Source: CAZZIZ01 sp964654535
Lineage (GTDB): Bacteria; Bacteroidota; Bacteroidia; Chitinophagales; UBA2359
Length of the DNA stretch: 64,000 nucleotides
Reading direction: 5' to 3'
Assembly: GCA_964654535.1 (NCBI GenBank)
Contig: CAZZIZ010000001.1
Span: forward strand, 1 to 64,000
Below, piece after piece: positions 9,713 through 18,674 of this stretch (its first letter is position 1; every line of letters starts with the position of its first letter). The notes beneath the pieces are model-generated. The model made no database searches and had not been told where the DNA came from. It was given only the letters and a program-made list of their open reading frames with translations. Position numbers and translations under genes: made by a program.

Positions 9713-10837
9713 TTGGCAAACAAAAAGCGCATACTCGTCATTTTCAATAGCTCAGATGTAACTGGTGCCTTCAAGTCCATCTTTGTCTATATGCAACACC
9801 TGAAAGGTGACTTCGACTTCCATGCAGCAATACCGGTTGACAGCAAAGTAAAATCTCAACTCGAAGCTGAGAACTTCAAGGTAGTTGAGATTCCCTTTAT
9901 CGATCGGAGTAAAAAAGACATACTCAAATATTTCCCAATGCTCTTTGTCAATGCGCGTAGACTAAAGTCTTACTGTTTTGAAAATGAAATAGACTTATTG
10001 CACCTGAACAACTTCTATAATCTCGTTCCATTTTCAATGTGTCTATTGGGATTTCGCAAGCCTATGGTTGCGCACGTGCGTACCTTGGCTTCGTCCTTTC
10101 GACCTATCATCTACAACACTTGGGTAAACGCGAATCTCTGGGCGGGAGAAAAGGTGCTGGCCGTTTCTAATGCAGTAAAAGTAGGACTTCCGAAAAATGA
10201 TAAAGTGGAATTGCTGTATGACTCGATTCCATTTGACGAGAAACATCCATTGGAATTAAATGGAAAGGAGTCTGGTCACACCAAACTGCTTTACCCTGCG
10301 AACTACTTTCCAGGCAAGGGACAGCAATACGCCATACAAGCAATGCCCCAAGTTTTGAAAGAAAGACCAAACGTGCAGTTAAAGTTTGTCGGCTCGCACT
10401 TTGACCATCCGAAAGCGGTGGCTTTTAAAAATGAACTCATTGCTTATCGCAGTGAAAACAAACTCGAAGCGAATACCGAAATTAGTGACTTCTGTAGTGA
10501 CATAGAAAAGGAAATGAAGTCGAGTGATATCATTTTAAACTTTGCGGACAAGGAATCTTTTTCTATCGTTAACGCTGAGGCGCTTTACTTCGGGCGCGCC
10601 CTAATTAGTGCCGATTCAGGCGGACCACGGGAGCTTTTAGAAAACGGCAAGTCCGGCATTTTGGTGGAACCGGGCAACGTAGAAAAAATGGCTCAGGCCA
10701 TAATTGATTTGGTGGACGATAAGGAGAAACGCAAAAGCCTAGGAAAGGAAGCCCGTGCTTACGTCAGAAAAAAGTTCGACCCATCCTTACGAGCGGGACA
10801 ACTAAAAGAGATCTACAATAGTCTGATTGTTGAATAA
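9713..10837 (+). CDS. glycosyltransferase family 4
   Basis: 374-residue GT-B fold glycosyltransferase. The N-terminal half starts KKRILVIFNSSDVTGAFKS. The C-terminal half has LLYPANYFPGKGQQYAIQAM, the GT4 Glu signature in KESFSIVNAEALYFGRALIS and GGPRELLENGKSGILV. It would transfer a sugar from a nucleotide donor onto a growing oligosaccharide at the inner face of the membrane. The start is TTG, because no ATG fits the N-terminal strand. The next glycosyltransferase starts 6 nt after its stop, so they form an operon. Confidence 0.88.
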   Translation: MANKKRILVIFNSSDVTGAFKSIFVYMQHLKGDFDFHAAIPVDSKVKSQLEAENFKVVEIPFIDRSKKDILKYFPMLFVNARRLKSYCFENEIDLLHLNNFYNLVPFSMCLLGFRKPMVAHVRTLASSFRPIIYNTWVNANLWAGEKVLAVSNAVKVGLPKNDKVELLYDSIPFDEKHPLELNGKESGHTKLLYPANYFPGKGQQYAIQAMPQVLKERPNVQLKFVGSHFDHPKAVAFKNELIAYRSENKLEANTEISDFCSDIEKEMKSSDIILNFADKESFSIVNAEALYFGRALISADSGGPRELLENGKSGILVEPGNVEKMAQAIIDLVDDKEKRKSLGKEARAYVRKKFDPSLRAGQLKEIYNSLIVE

Positions 10838-10843
10838 AGTGTT

Positions 10844-11740
10844 TTGAGCAATTCAGCAAAAAGGGTTTATGTTTTATGCCACTCTCCTCGCGGGGTACAC
10901 GCCTCACAACGATTTAGACTAGAGCAATATTTATCCTCGCTTGAAGAAGCTGAGATCGAAGTAAAACTGTCACCATTTTTTACAAAAAAGGCTACTACTT
11001 TTCTTTACAAGAAAGGAGGAACGCGAAGAAAAGTCGGAGCAACCCTAGTAGGTTTTGCAAATCGCTTTTTTGATTTATTCAAAATGGGTTCTTACGACTA
11101 TGTACATGTAATACGTGAAGCGATGCCCATTGGCCCGCCGGTAGTGGAATGGTTCGCAGCCAAAGTCTTGGGAAAAAAATTGATCTATGAATTTGACGAT
11201 GCCATTTGGATAAAGTCCGCCTCAGTGAACAACTCCGCTCCGCGTAACAAATCAAAAACGGCTTCGATTTGCAAGTGGGCGCATAAGGTTATTGGCGGCA
11301 ATCAATATCTCATAGATTACGCAAAACAACACAACGTTAATACGGTGTTTATTCCAACCACAATTGACACAAATTCACATCACAAAATCGTAAAAGAACA
11401 TATCGATCAGTCGCCCTTAACTGTAGGCTGGACAGGTACATTTAGCAATCTTCCCTTTTTAGATATAGTTATGCCTGCTCTTAGAAGAATCAACGAGTCG
11501 ATTCCGATAAAGTTCTTGGTGATTTGCAATCAAGCGCCAGANNNNNNNNNNNNNNNNNNNNNNNNNNNNNNNNNNNNNNNNNNNNNNNNNNNNNNNNNNN
11601 NNNNNNNNNNNNNNNNNNNNNNNNNNNNNNNNNNNNNNNNNTTGCGCAACAAATTGGGTCAAGCAGGTCGAAAGAAAGTAGAAAGTCAATTTTCTGTCGA
11701 CGCTTGGAAAAACAGCTACCTGGATTTGTATCGAGATTAA
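10844..11740 (+). CDS. glycosyltransferase (GT4-like), interrupted by an assembly gap
   Basis: The N-terminal 232 residues (KRVYVLCHSPRGVHASQRFR; YEFDDAIWI near residue 123; TVGWTGTFSNLPFLDIV near 205) and the last 32 residues (LGQAGRKKVESQF) are typical of GT4 enzymes that act on membrane-linked glycans. The central part is lost in a run of 100 Ns, the usual placeholder for an unknown gap size. Apparent length is 298, whereas relatives are usually about 360, so the true gap is probably longer and includes the donor-binding Glu motif. It begins with TTG, 6 nt after the preceding glycosyltransferase. Confidence 0.75.
   Translation: MSNSAKRVYVLCHSPRGVHASQRFRLEQYLSSLEEAEIEVKLSPFFTKKATTFLYKKGGTRRKVGATLVGFANRFFDLFKMGSYDYVHVIREAMPIGPPVVEWFAAKVLGKKLIYEFDDAIWIKSASVNNSAPRNKSKTASICKWAHKVIGGNQYLIDYAKQHNVNTVFIPTTIDTNSHHKIVKEHIDQSPLTVGWTGTFSNLPFLDIVMPALRRINESIPIKFLVICNQAPXXXXXXXXXXXXXXXXXXXXXXXXXXXXXXXXXXLRNKLGQAGRKKVESQFSVDAWKNSYLDLYRD
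11542..11641. other. assembly gap (100 Ns)
   Basis: Exactly 100 unknown bases, the conventional size for scaffold gaps of undetermined length. It interrupts a glycosyltransferase gene. Any reading frame through it is arbitrary. Confidence 0.99.
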
Positions 11741-11750
11741 GAAATTTCTT

Positions 11751-11921
11751 GCGTGAGGGATAGAGGCCTATGTTTGAGCTCCTTTTGTTTTTGAACCGTA
11801 GACCTTAGCTCGATAGAGCTAGAGGGTCTAAGCGTGAAAAAACAGATAAGAGCGAGGGCCGAAAGCCCGACGGCACTGTGCTTACCGACTTGTCGGTAGA
11901 TGCACCTGGGCCGGCACGCCC
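11751..11921 (+). repeat. structured interspersed repeat, copy 2 (subfamily 1)
   Basis: Begins GCGTGAGGGATAGAGG 10 nt after the glycosyltransferase stop and ends GGCACGCCC. The inner stem AGACC/GGTCT brackets the TAGCTC...GAGCTA hairpin. The block GAGGGCCGAAAGCCCGAC follows, then a degenerate last hairpin (TACCGACTTGTCGGTA). Its last 40 nt are translated on the other strand as the C-terminus of the Wzy-like gene ending at 11882. Confidence 0.85.
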
Positions 11922-13222
11922 AAACCATTTGCATAGTACCTCAACAAAAATAGAATTAGCAAAAACGCGGGCATACATGGAATGCGATAACGCACCATCG
12001 CGCCGAAATTGTAACTCGTAAAGCCTGTGATGAAACCAAAGAGCATTACAAAAACGAAGAGCGCAAAAATTATGTGATTGCTAAACAAAAGTTTAATGCT
12101 CCGAAAAAGACCAGTACGGAAAACAATAAACAACGTGAACAAAAGCAGCAGAGTGTTTTCAATAGAACTCAATAAGGAAATAGCGCTGGTTGTTTCGTGA
12201 ATGAGCGGACGGAAATAACAAGTGAAAATGGCCAGTGGCATTTTGGAAATGATACCCCAAGCAGAAAATTCAATATCGCCAAGACTATACCCTGAAGCGC
12301 CTTGTGAGTTTATTAATCCGTGCCAGCTCTGGAAGTCGATTGATTTATTAATGAAAAGTTCGAGGCCTCTGCTCAGCCCTGATTGCAATTGAGGTGCAAA
12401 AGCAACAGCCCCCACAATAATAACACCCAAGGTCATTGCTGTGGTAAAGACTTTGAAGGTTCGTCCTCGCAAATAATTTAGGTGATGGAAGAAGAACCAT
12501 ATCGCTAGAGCAGGTATCATACAAACGGCGATATAAAACTTAATGCGCCAGATAAAATAGAAGGATAGGATTAACAGTATACCTCCGAGTAGTGGCCTGT
12601 CCTTTTTTATAAAGAGGTGATAGAAGCCGTAAATCATAAAGCCAGTGCAACCTAGGGTTATGGAATCTTTCAAAATTCCAGCGCTCCAAAAAGCTACGGA
12701 TGGTATTAATAAAGTGGCCGCAAAAATTTGCGTTTTGATCTCAGGAAACATATCGGCAAACACACGGTAGTAGGCCCACATACCCGCAAATGAAAAGAAG
12801 CCAAATAACAATGAGGTGCAGTAAAAATTATTGAAAGTAGCCAGACCGATGATGCCCGCTATTTGGACAATGGTTCCTGTAGAAATACTGGCGTATAAGT
12901 TCATACTATTGACCAGGTCGCTCATCCAAAATGAGATGTCTCCTTTCTGCCAGAAAAACAAGGTCCACGCTTTACGCGGTTCATTTAAAATGGCTTCGTA
13001 AAAAACGGTGCCGTTTTTATAATAGCCAAAAGTGTCACCGCCTTGAAAAACGACCTTGTACACGATAACAAAACCAAGGGTGCACAAAACCTTAAGTGTA
13101 AGACCAGTCCAGAAGAACTGCTTTTCTTTTCCAGCCAATCCTCTAAATCCAGCATAGACAAATGCGACTGCGTAAATAAGCAGCACGTACAATGGCATTA
13201 GTATGAATGAAAGGTCTTCCAA
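11882..13222 (-). CDS. polytopic membrane protein, possible polysaccharide polymerase (Wzy-like)
   Basis: 446 residues with about ten or eleven membrane segments. Loop motifs include GGDTFGYY (about residue 61) and PSVAFWSAGILKDS (about 172). No firm family assignment is possible by eye. The position among glycosyltransferases, sulfotransferases and a WecA-type enzyme makes a polysaccharide polymerase or lipid-linked glycosyltransferase the best guess. The start is TTG at 13222; an ATG at 13198 is an alternative. The last 12 residues (GVPAQVHLPTSR) and the stop come from the interspersed repeat at 11751-11921, so the original C-terminus was probably different. Confidence 0.7.
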   Translation of the reverse strand: MEDLSFILMPLYVLLIYAVAFVYAGFRGLAGKEKQFFWTGLTLKVLCTLGFVIVYKVVFQGGDTFGYYKNGTVFYEAILNEPRKAWTLFFWQKGDISFWMSDLVNSMNLYASISTGTIVQIAGIIGLATFNNFYCTSLLFGFFSFAGMWAYYRVFADMFPEIKTQIFAATLLIPSVAFWSAGILKDSITLGCTGFMIYGFYHLFIKKDRPLLGGILLILSFYFIWRIKFYIAVCMIPALAIWFFFHHLNYLRGRTFKVFTTAMTLGVIIVGAVAFAPQLQSGLSRGLELFINKSIDFQSWHGLINSQGASGYSLGDIEFSAWGIISKMPLAIFTCYFRPLIHETTSAISLLSSIENTLLLLFTLFIVFRTGLFRSIKLLFSNHIIFALFVFVMLFGFITGFTSYNFGAMVRYRIPCMPAFLLILFLLRYYANGLGVPAQVHLPTSR

Positions 13223-13457
13223 TAGGGTAATAATATTAGCTCGAATTCTTCAGAAGGGTTTCAGCTTTAAGCTGCAAAAAACAGACCGATGGTTAAGTCA
13301 GCTAACATTAGACCACTTTGATTCAAATGGGTTGCACAAAAGGGAATTATTTGTATCAAATTGACAATCAGGCGATTCGTCACTGTTGAGATTGTGCATT
13401 TAATCTTAATAGACAAAGAAAGAAAACGAATACTTTTAAAGTACAAAAGCCCTCAAT

Positions 13458-14612
13458 TTGGAATCATCTTCAATATTTAGTCCTCTTTTCTATACGGTAG
13501 TCTGTGCCATTTCTATAGTAGCAGCGATAGTCATAAACCGTATTTTTATACGTTTAGGTAGTAGTCGATTTACCAATGCTCACGCTGGAAAAGACTTGGT
13601 TCGCTGGGCGAAGCAAACTAAACCGACAGCTGGTGGGGTCTCCTTTTACTTTATTTTCTTGATGGGCATTGTACTGGCGACCATATTGCCAACCGATGGC
13701 CCCGCTCTCATTACGGACTACAAACCTTTTGGTTTAGTGGCAGCCTGTTCGCTGGGTTTTATTTTAGGTTTTGTTGACGATGCTTTTCACATAGGCCCCT
13801 TGTTCAAAATAATGGGGCAAATTGCTTGCGCCTACGTCTTATACTTTAGCGGATTTTCAATTGATGTAAGTGGCTCTACTTTCTTCAATTTTATTTTCAC
13901 TTTGGTTTGGGTAGTAGCCATAATGAACTCTATAAACATGATTGACAATATGGACGGTATCTCTACGATACTTTCCATTTCCATCTGTATTATTTGCTTG
14001 ATGGTTGCATTTTTTATGGGACAGCAAGTCAACATCTATACCTTGCTCATTATTATGGTAGTGGGTGCTTTACTCGGATTTTTGAGTTTGAACTGGAACC
14101 CCTCCGAAATTATTATGGGCGATACCGGCAGTCAGTTTCTAGGCGTATTTCTTTCCGGTATAAGTATGCTCTTCCTTTGGCAGTTCAAACCAAATCCGCC
14201 GACACAGTTTATTCACTTCAAGCAATTTTTGCTACCGCTGTTGGCCTTTATGCTACCCTTCATAGACACCATAACAGTTTTTGTTAGAAGGATTGCAATT
14301 AAAAAATCTCCTTTTCAAGGAGGACGTGACCACACTACGCACCACTTGGCTTTCTACGGTTTGAATGATAGACAGGTTGCTTTAACCTTCGCTAGCTTTT
14401 CTCTAGTCTCTATTGCCTTAGCAGGAATTTGCATTGAAAATTTTGCGAACTGGAAAGCAATATACACGGTAGGTATTTTCATTTATTTCCTCGGAGTACT
14501 GGGAAGTATTCAGGTGATTTACTATTTAAACTGGCAACGTAAAAAGTCTGCGGCCAAAACAAAGACGGGCGTAATAAAGTCAATCAACGACGGCCAAAAA
14601 ACGGCTAAGTGA
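13458..14612 (+). CDS. undecaprenyl-phosphate sugar-1-phosphate transferase (WecA/MraY family)
   Basis: 384-residue polyprenyl-phosphate N-acetylhexosamine-1-phosphate transferase with about ten membrane helices. It would start lipid-linked glycan synthesis by moving a sugar phosphate from its UDP donor to undecaprenyl phosphate. Family motifs are visible in order: KPTAGGVSF, GFVDDAFHI, NMIDNMDGIS, MGDTGSQFLG, and the cytoplasmic RDHTTHHLAFYG. The HHL segment and length point to WecA/TagO rather than MraY. The start is TTG. It closes the surface-polysaccharide locus and is coupled to crcB by a 4-nt GTGA overlap. Confidence 0.88.
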   Translation: MESSSIFSPLFYTVVCAISIVAAIVINRIFIRLGSSRFTNAHAGKDLVRWAKQTKPTAGGVSFYFIFLMGIVLATILPTDGPALITDYKPFGLVAACSLGFILGFVDDAFHIGPLFKIMGQIACAYVLYFSGFSIDVSGSTFFNFIFTLVWVVAIMNSINMIDNMDGISTILSISICIICLMVAFFMGQQVNIYTLLIIMVVGALLGFLSLNWNPSEIIMGDTGSQFLGVFLSGISMLFLWQFKPNPPTQFIHFKQFLLPLLAFMLPFIDTITVFVRRIAIKKSPFQGGRDHTTHHLAFYGLNDRQVALTFASFSLVSIALAGICIENFANWKAIYTVGIFIYFLGVLGSIQVIYYLNWQRKKSAAKTKTGVIKSINDGQKTAK

Positions 14613-14971
14613 AATTCCTACTGGTTTTCCTAGGAGGTGGAATAGGTAGTCTTGCGCGTTTTTATGTTGCTACGCTCACTGAAAATTTTACCAGCGCTTT
14701 TCCCTACGGAACTTTAATCTCAAACATTACAGCTAGCTTAATCTTAGGTGTTGTTGCGGGCTATCTGCTCGGAGTTCAAAATAATAATCTTCGCTTCCTT
14801 ATTATCGTTGGTTTTTGCGGTGGCTTCAGCACATTCAGCAGCTTTAGTTTTGAGACCTTCGAACTTTTTAGAACTGCGCAAATGGGGCAGGCCTTCCTCA
14901 ATATATTTGTCAATACCGTCCTTTGCCTATTAGCAATTTTCTGCGGGCTTTTTCTTGGTAAGAATTTATAA
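14609..14971 (+). CDS. crcB: fluoride channel CrcB (Fluc)
   Basis: 120-residue four-helix membrane protein that exports fluoride as a dual-topology dimer. Typical features are GGGIGSLARFY at the N-terminus, PYGTLISNITASLILG, and GFCGGFSTFSSFSFE, which holds the Phe box and the central sodium-site region. The start is GTG overlapping the stop of the WecA-like gene (GTGA). No fluoride riboswitch is possible directly upstream because of that overlap. Confidence 0.94.
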   Translation: MKFLLVFLGGGIGSLARFYVATLTENFTSAFPYGTLISNITASLILGVVAGYLLGVQNNNLRFLIIVGFCGGFSTFSSFSFETFELFRTAQMGQAFLNIFVNTVLCLLAIFCGLFLGKNL

Positions 14972-14998
14972 TTTAGATAGCGCCTAAAAAGGCTTGCT

Positions 14999-15940
14999 AT
15001 GGACGAAGCTATTCAGGAAAGACTCAAAAGGCTAGAAGAAAAATACTCGGCAATGGGTCAAGATATGGTCTCCTATTTGGACGGCCTCATTTACGCCGAT
15101 TACCTTACTTACTGGGATTACATAAACTTAGACATACTGCTGAGTCTACAACAGCCCAAAACCCCTATAGAGGACGAGGAGATTTTTGTGATTTATCACC
15201 AAATTACAGAACTTTATTTCAAGCTAATATTAAAAGCCATTTCTGGCATATCTGACTCGAAGGCTTGCACCGCAGAAATAATGAAGAAGTACTTGAAACG
15301 ATGCAATATGTACTTCAAACAACTTATCGATTCATTTGATGTGGTAATCGACGGAATGGATCACGACCAATTTTTAAAGTTCCGCATGTCCTTATTGCCC
15401 GCTAGTGGTTTTCAATCTGGGCAATATCGAAAAATTGAAATCTGCTCAACAGACATTAATAACCTTGTTCACTATACTCAGCGCCAAGCCTTGGCCAAGA
15501 ACGAAGATGTAAATGAGCTCTACAAATACCTGTACTGGAAAACAGGAGCTACCGAATTGGCGACTGGAAAGAAAACCCTTACGCTAAAACAGTTTGAAGA
15601 GAAATACAGCAACGAGTTCATTCATTTGATTAGAGACTTTTACCACAAAAATATTTGGGAACGTTACAAGCAACTTAGTGAAGCCGAACAAAAGGACGAA
15701 GAGCTTGTTCACGAAATGCGCCTCTACGATTTTCAAGCGAATGTGATGTGGCCGCTTTCTCACTACCGATCGGCGGTACGTCATTTGGATAGAGATCCAG
15801 ATCAAATTGCGGCAACAGGAGGAACAAATTGGCAAAAGTATCTGCCTCCAAAAAACCAACGCGTTATTTTTTATCCCGAGCTATGGAGCGATGAGGAGCT
15901 CGAAGAATGGGGCAAGAGAATTTCTTTTAGCAAGAACTAA
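14999..15940 (+). CDS. kynA: tryptophan 2,3-dioxygenase family protein
   Basis: Haem enzyme that opens the indole ring of L-tryptophan to N-formylkynurenine, the first step of the kynurenine pathway. In 313 residues I see YADYLTYWDYINLDILLSLQ near the N-terminus, FVIYHQITELYFKLIL (distal His, about 68), SLLPASGFQSGQYRKIE (about 140) and SHYRSAVRHLDR near 256, which matches the region of the proximal haem His. Length fits bacterial enzymes. It follows crcB by 27 nt. A RidA-type deaminase gene is convergent just downstream. Other pathway genes lie at 41-45 kb. Confidence 0.88.
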   Translation: MDEAIQERLKRLEEKYSAMGQDMVSYLDGLIYADYLTYWDYINLDILLSLQQPKTPIEDEEIFVIYHQITELYFKLILKAISGISDSKACTAEIMKKYLKRCNMYFKQLIDSFDVVIDGMDHDQFLKFRMSLLPASGFQSGQYRKIEICSTDINNLVHYTQRQALAKNEDVNELYKYLYWKTGATELATGKKTLTLKQFEEKYSNEFIHLIRDFYHKNIWERYKQLSEAEQKDEELVHEMRLYDFQANVMWPLSHYRSAVRHLDRDPDQIAATGGTNWQKYLPPKNQRVIFYPELWSDEELEEWGKRISFSKN

Positions 15941-15955
15941 AAACAGAAGCTCCAA

Positions 15956-16375
15956 TTAACTTACAGCTGCAATACATTTCAACTCGATGGCAATTGGCGT
16001 CGGCAGGGCGTTTATAGCGACCGTGGTACGACAAGGTTGGTTGTCAGCAAAGTACTCCGCATAAACTCGATTGTAAATTTGAAAGTCGCGTTTCATATCG
16101 ACGAGAAAGACGGTTACATCCACTAAGTCTTTCCACTCGGCACCTGCACCTTCCAAAATAATTTTAACATTGTCGAAGACAGAGCGGCACTGCGCTTCAA
16201 AGTCAAAGCTCTTGAAATTGCCGTTTTTATCTAGTTCTAAGCCAGGAATTTCATCAGTTCCCGGGCGCCTTGGGCCAACACCGCTTAAGAAAAGCAAATT
16301 GCCCACCTTACGTGCGTGCGGGTAGAGCCCTACTGGTTTAGGAGCTTGATCTAAATTAAAATTATCTGTTGCCAT
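15956..16375 (-). CDS. RidA-family protein, probable 2-aminomuconate deaminase
   Basis: 139 residues from the Met at 16375. The frame extends upstream to 16420, but MATDNFNLDQAPKPVG is the natural start. The YjgF/RidA fold is evident: AYPHARKVGNLLFLSGVGPR-like N-terminus, VTVFLVDMKRDFQIYNRVYAEYF, and CRTTVAINALPTPIAIELKC with the conserved Arg. The sequence style and the neighbouring tryptophan dioxygenase suggest the NbaF/AmnD type, which hydrolyses 2-aminomuconate to 4-oxalocrotonate and ammonia. A general enamine/imine deaminase is the alternative. Confidence 0.75.
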   Translation of the reverse strand: MATDNFNLDQAPKPVGLYPHARKVGNLLFLSGVGPRRPGTDEIPGLELDKNGNFKSFDFEAQCRSVFDNVKIILEGAGAEWKDLVDVTVFLVDMKRDFQIYNRVYAEYFADNQPCRTTVAINALPTPIAIELKCIAAVS

Positions 16376-16437
16376 ATTATTCAAAGATAAAACTACCTCA
16401 GGTATGCTTGACGGAATCATTGAATTAACTTTAGACG

Positions 16438-18324
16438 GTGAATTATTTGTTTTCAGAGGGGCTGACGAAATATTATGGTGAGAAGACCCTCTTCCAGAAT
16501 ATTGCCATCCACCTAAACCGCAGCCAGAAGGTTGCGCTTATCGCAAAAAACGGCACAGGCAAAACATCACTTCTAAACATACTTGCTGGCGAGGAAACAC
16601 CCGATGAAGGCAAAATTGTTATCCACCCAGACATACGCATAGGCTACTTAAAACAAGACGTTGTTCTCGACCCCGAACTAACGGTAAAAGAAATTCTCTT
16701 TCAATCCGATAGCCCTGATATGGATTTGATACGTCGATACGAAAGCTGCCTGAGAGAGAACCAGCTTCAGCCCGATGCCAAAAAAGAAGCCGAACTCTCT
16801 TCTTTGATGGAACAAATGGACAAGCGAGGATTGTGGGATTACGAATCGCGGGTAAATGAAATATTATCCAGACTTAAAATAGACAAGCCAGATCAAAAGG
16901 TGGGCTCGCTTTCTGGAGGTGAAAAGAAAAGAGTAAATCTCGCGGAAGTTTTAATACGCGAACCCGACCTCTACATTTTCGATGAGCCGACCAATCACCT
17001 CGACATAGAAATGATCGAGTGGTTGGAGCAATACCTCAACAAGCCTAGTATAACGCTATTGGTAGTAACCCACGACAGATACTTCCTCGAAAAGATTACC
17101 GACGAAATAATAGAACTTGAACAAGGGCAAAGCTTTAAGTACAAAGGCAACTACAACTACTACTTAGAAAAGCGCGCCGAGCGATTGTATCAAGATGAAC
17201 GAGAAGTAGAAAGCGCAAGATCAAAGTTGCGTAAAGAAAAAGAGTGGATGCGTCGCCAACCAAAAGCTCGTGGTACAAAATCCAAAGCTAGGATTGATAG
17301 CTTTTATGAAATAGAAGAGCAAGCCAGCAAGAACTTAGACGAAGCAAAGGTTAGCATGAACATCCGCGAAAACAGAATAGGCGGAAAAATCATTTTGATG
17401 AAGAGCGTCTGCAAAGCTTACGATGATAACGTGCTCTTAGATAAATTCACCTACACTTTTAACAAAGGCGATAGGATTGGAATTGTAGGAAAAAATGGCG
17501 CAGGCAAATCCACCTTCCTTAACCTGATAACCGAAGTAGAAAAACCAGATGCAGGAAGTGTGCGTGTTGGCGACACGGTTATTTTTGGTCACTTCAAACA
17601 AGAAGGACTACAACTAAAAGCTGACCAAAGGGTTATAGAAGTCATCCGCGATGTAGCCGATTTTATTCAAATGGAAAAAGGCGTAAAACTCACTGCCTTT
17701 CAACTACTTGAGCACTTTTTGTTTCCCAAGAAGATGCACGGCAACTATGTCTCGACTCTAAGTGGTGGTGAGAAGCGTCGTCTCTACCTGCTCACCGTTT
17801 TAATGAAGAATCCCAACTTCCTCATACTCGATGAGCCGACCAACGACCTCGACTTAATGACGCTAAACGTACTGGAAGATTTTCTAGAAAAGTTTAAAGG
17901 CGTTTTACTCATTGTGTCTCACGACCGCTACTTTATGGATAAACTGGTCGACCACTTGTTTGTTTTCGAAGGTGACGGTTACATCAGAGATTTTCCGGGA
18001 CACTATTCTCACTATCGCGAATTCTTAATGAAAAAACAAAAGCAAGAAGCCGCAGTAGAAAAAGAAACGAAGCCCAAGCCCACTAAAAGCAAAAGCCCGC
18101 AGGTCAAAACCAAGTTGTCCTACAACGAAAAACGCGAGTTCGAATCTTTGGAAAAAGAAATCGCGCAACTCGAAATTGACAAAGTGAAGTACGAGGAACT
18201 GCTCGCTTCTGGCGAAGAGAATCATCAAAAGATTATGGAGTGGTCGACAGCACTAGGAAAAATTGTTGGCGACCTAGATACCAAGTCCGATCGTTGGTTG
18301 GAGTTGAGTGAGTTTGTTTCTTAG
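16438..18324 (+). CDS. ABC-F family ATPase (Uup-like)
   Basis: 628-residue cytosolic protein with two ABC ATPase domains and no membrane part. It is expected to act at the ribosome E site or in translation quality control. Domain 1 has AKNGTGKTS, SLSGGEKKRV and FDEPTNHLD. Domain 2 has GKNGAGKST, LSGGEKRRL and LDEPTNDLD. The linker (about 245-315) is charged and helical. A C-terminal coiled coil (about 560-625, KREFESLEKEIAQLEIDKVK) resembles that of Uup. The start is GTG, matching the usual N-terminus NYLFSEGLTKYYGEKTLF. An interspersed repeat begins 11 nt after the stop. Confidence 0.9.
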   Translation: MNYLFSEGLTKYYGEKTLFQNIAIHLNRSQKVALIAKNGTGKTSLLNILAGEETPDEGKIVIHPDIRIGYLKQDVVLDPELTVKEILFQSDSPDMDLIRRYESCLRENQLQPDAKKEAELSSLMEQMDKRGLWDYESRVNEILSRLKIDKPDQKVGSLSGGEKKRVNLAEVLIREPDLYIFDEPTNHLDIEMIEWLEQYLNKPSITLLVVTHDRYFLEKITDEIIELEQGQSFKYKGNYNYYLEKRAERLYQDEREVESARSKLRKEKEWMRRQPKARGTKSKARIDSFYEIEEQASKNLDEAKVSMNIRENRIGGKIILMKSVCKAYDDNVLLDKFTYTFNKGDRIGIVGKNGAGKSTFLNLITEVEKPDAGSVRVGDTVIFGHFKQEGLQLKADQRVIEVIRDVADFIQMEKGVKLTAFQLLEHFLFPKKMHGNYVSTLSGGEKRRLYLLTVLMKNPNFLILDEPTNDLDLMTLNVLEDFLEKFKGVLLIVSHDRYFMDKLVDHLFVFEGDGYIRDFPGHYSHYREFLMKKQKQEAAVEKETKPKPTKSKSPQVKTKLSYNEKREFESLEKEIAQLEIDKVKYEELLASGEENHQKIMEWSTALGKIVGDLDTKSDRWLELSEFVS

Positions 18325-18335
18325 TTTTTTTATTT

Positions 18336-18499
18336 GGGCGTGCCCCTCTCTCTTCTTGTGCTGCGCACAAAGTTCGGGGTCGGGCTGTCGGCGGTCGCTC
18401 TGTTCTGTGTTCTCCAGCTATAGTACTTCTAGCTCTTAGGAGCTAAGTACTATGCGTCGCCCACAACAGGAGCTCCACAAACGCCTCTATCCCTCACGC
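18336..18499 (-). repeat. structured interspersed repeat, copy 3 (subfamily 1)
   Basis: On the minus strand it runs GCGTGAGGGATAGAGG to GGGGCACGCCC. The inner stem ATAGTACT/AGTACTAT flanks TAGCTCctaaGAGCTA. The last hairpin uses CTTTGTGCGCAGCACAAG. The 18325-18674 stretch has no gene. The part beyond 18499 begins with a GC-rich extension (18500-18540, TACCCACC...AAAAGGGGAT) that matches the extension next to copy 6. I see nothing recognisable in the remaining 130 bases. Confidence 0.88.
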
Positions 18500-18674
18500 T
18501 TACCCACCCTGCCCTGCGGGCGCCCCGCCCAAAAGGGGATTGCGACTTGGCCTCGATCCATACTCAATCGAAAACCGTGACGACCGATTTGTAATCGCTT
18601 ACGGTCTCTAGCAAAAGGGTACTCTAAACAAACGAAGCAAATTCAATGTTGGAGCAGCAAGCGATTAGCTTGCG

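Noticed and set aside
13223..13457. Spacer upstream of the WecA-like gene as a regulatory leader
   Set aside because: Only a weak resemblance to a promoter (TTATTTG near 13350) and no stable structure. Nothing else recognised.
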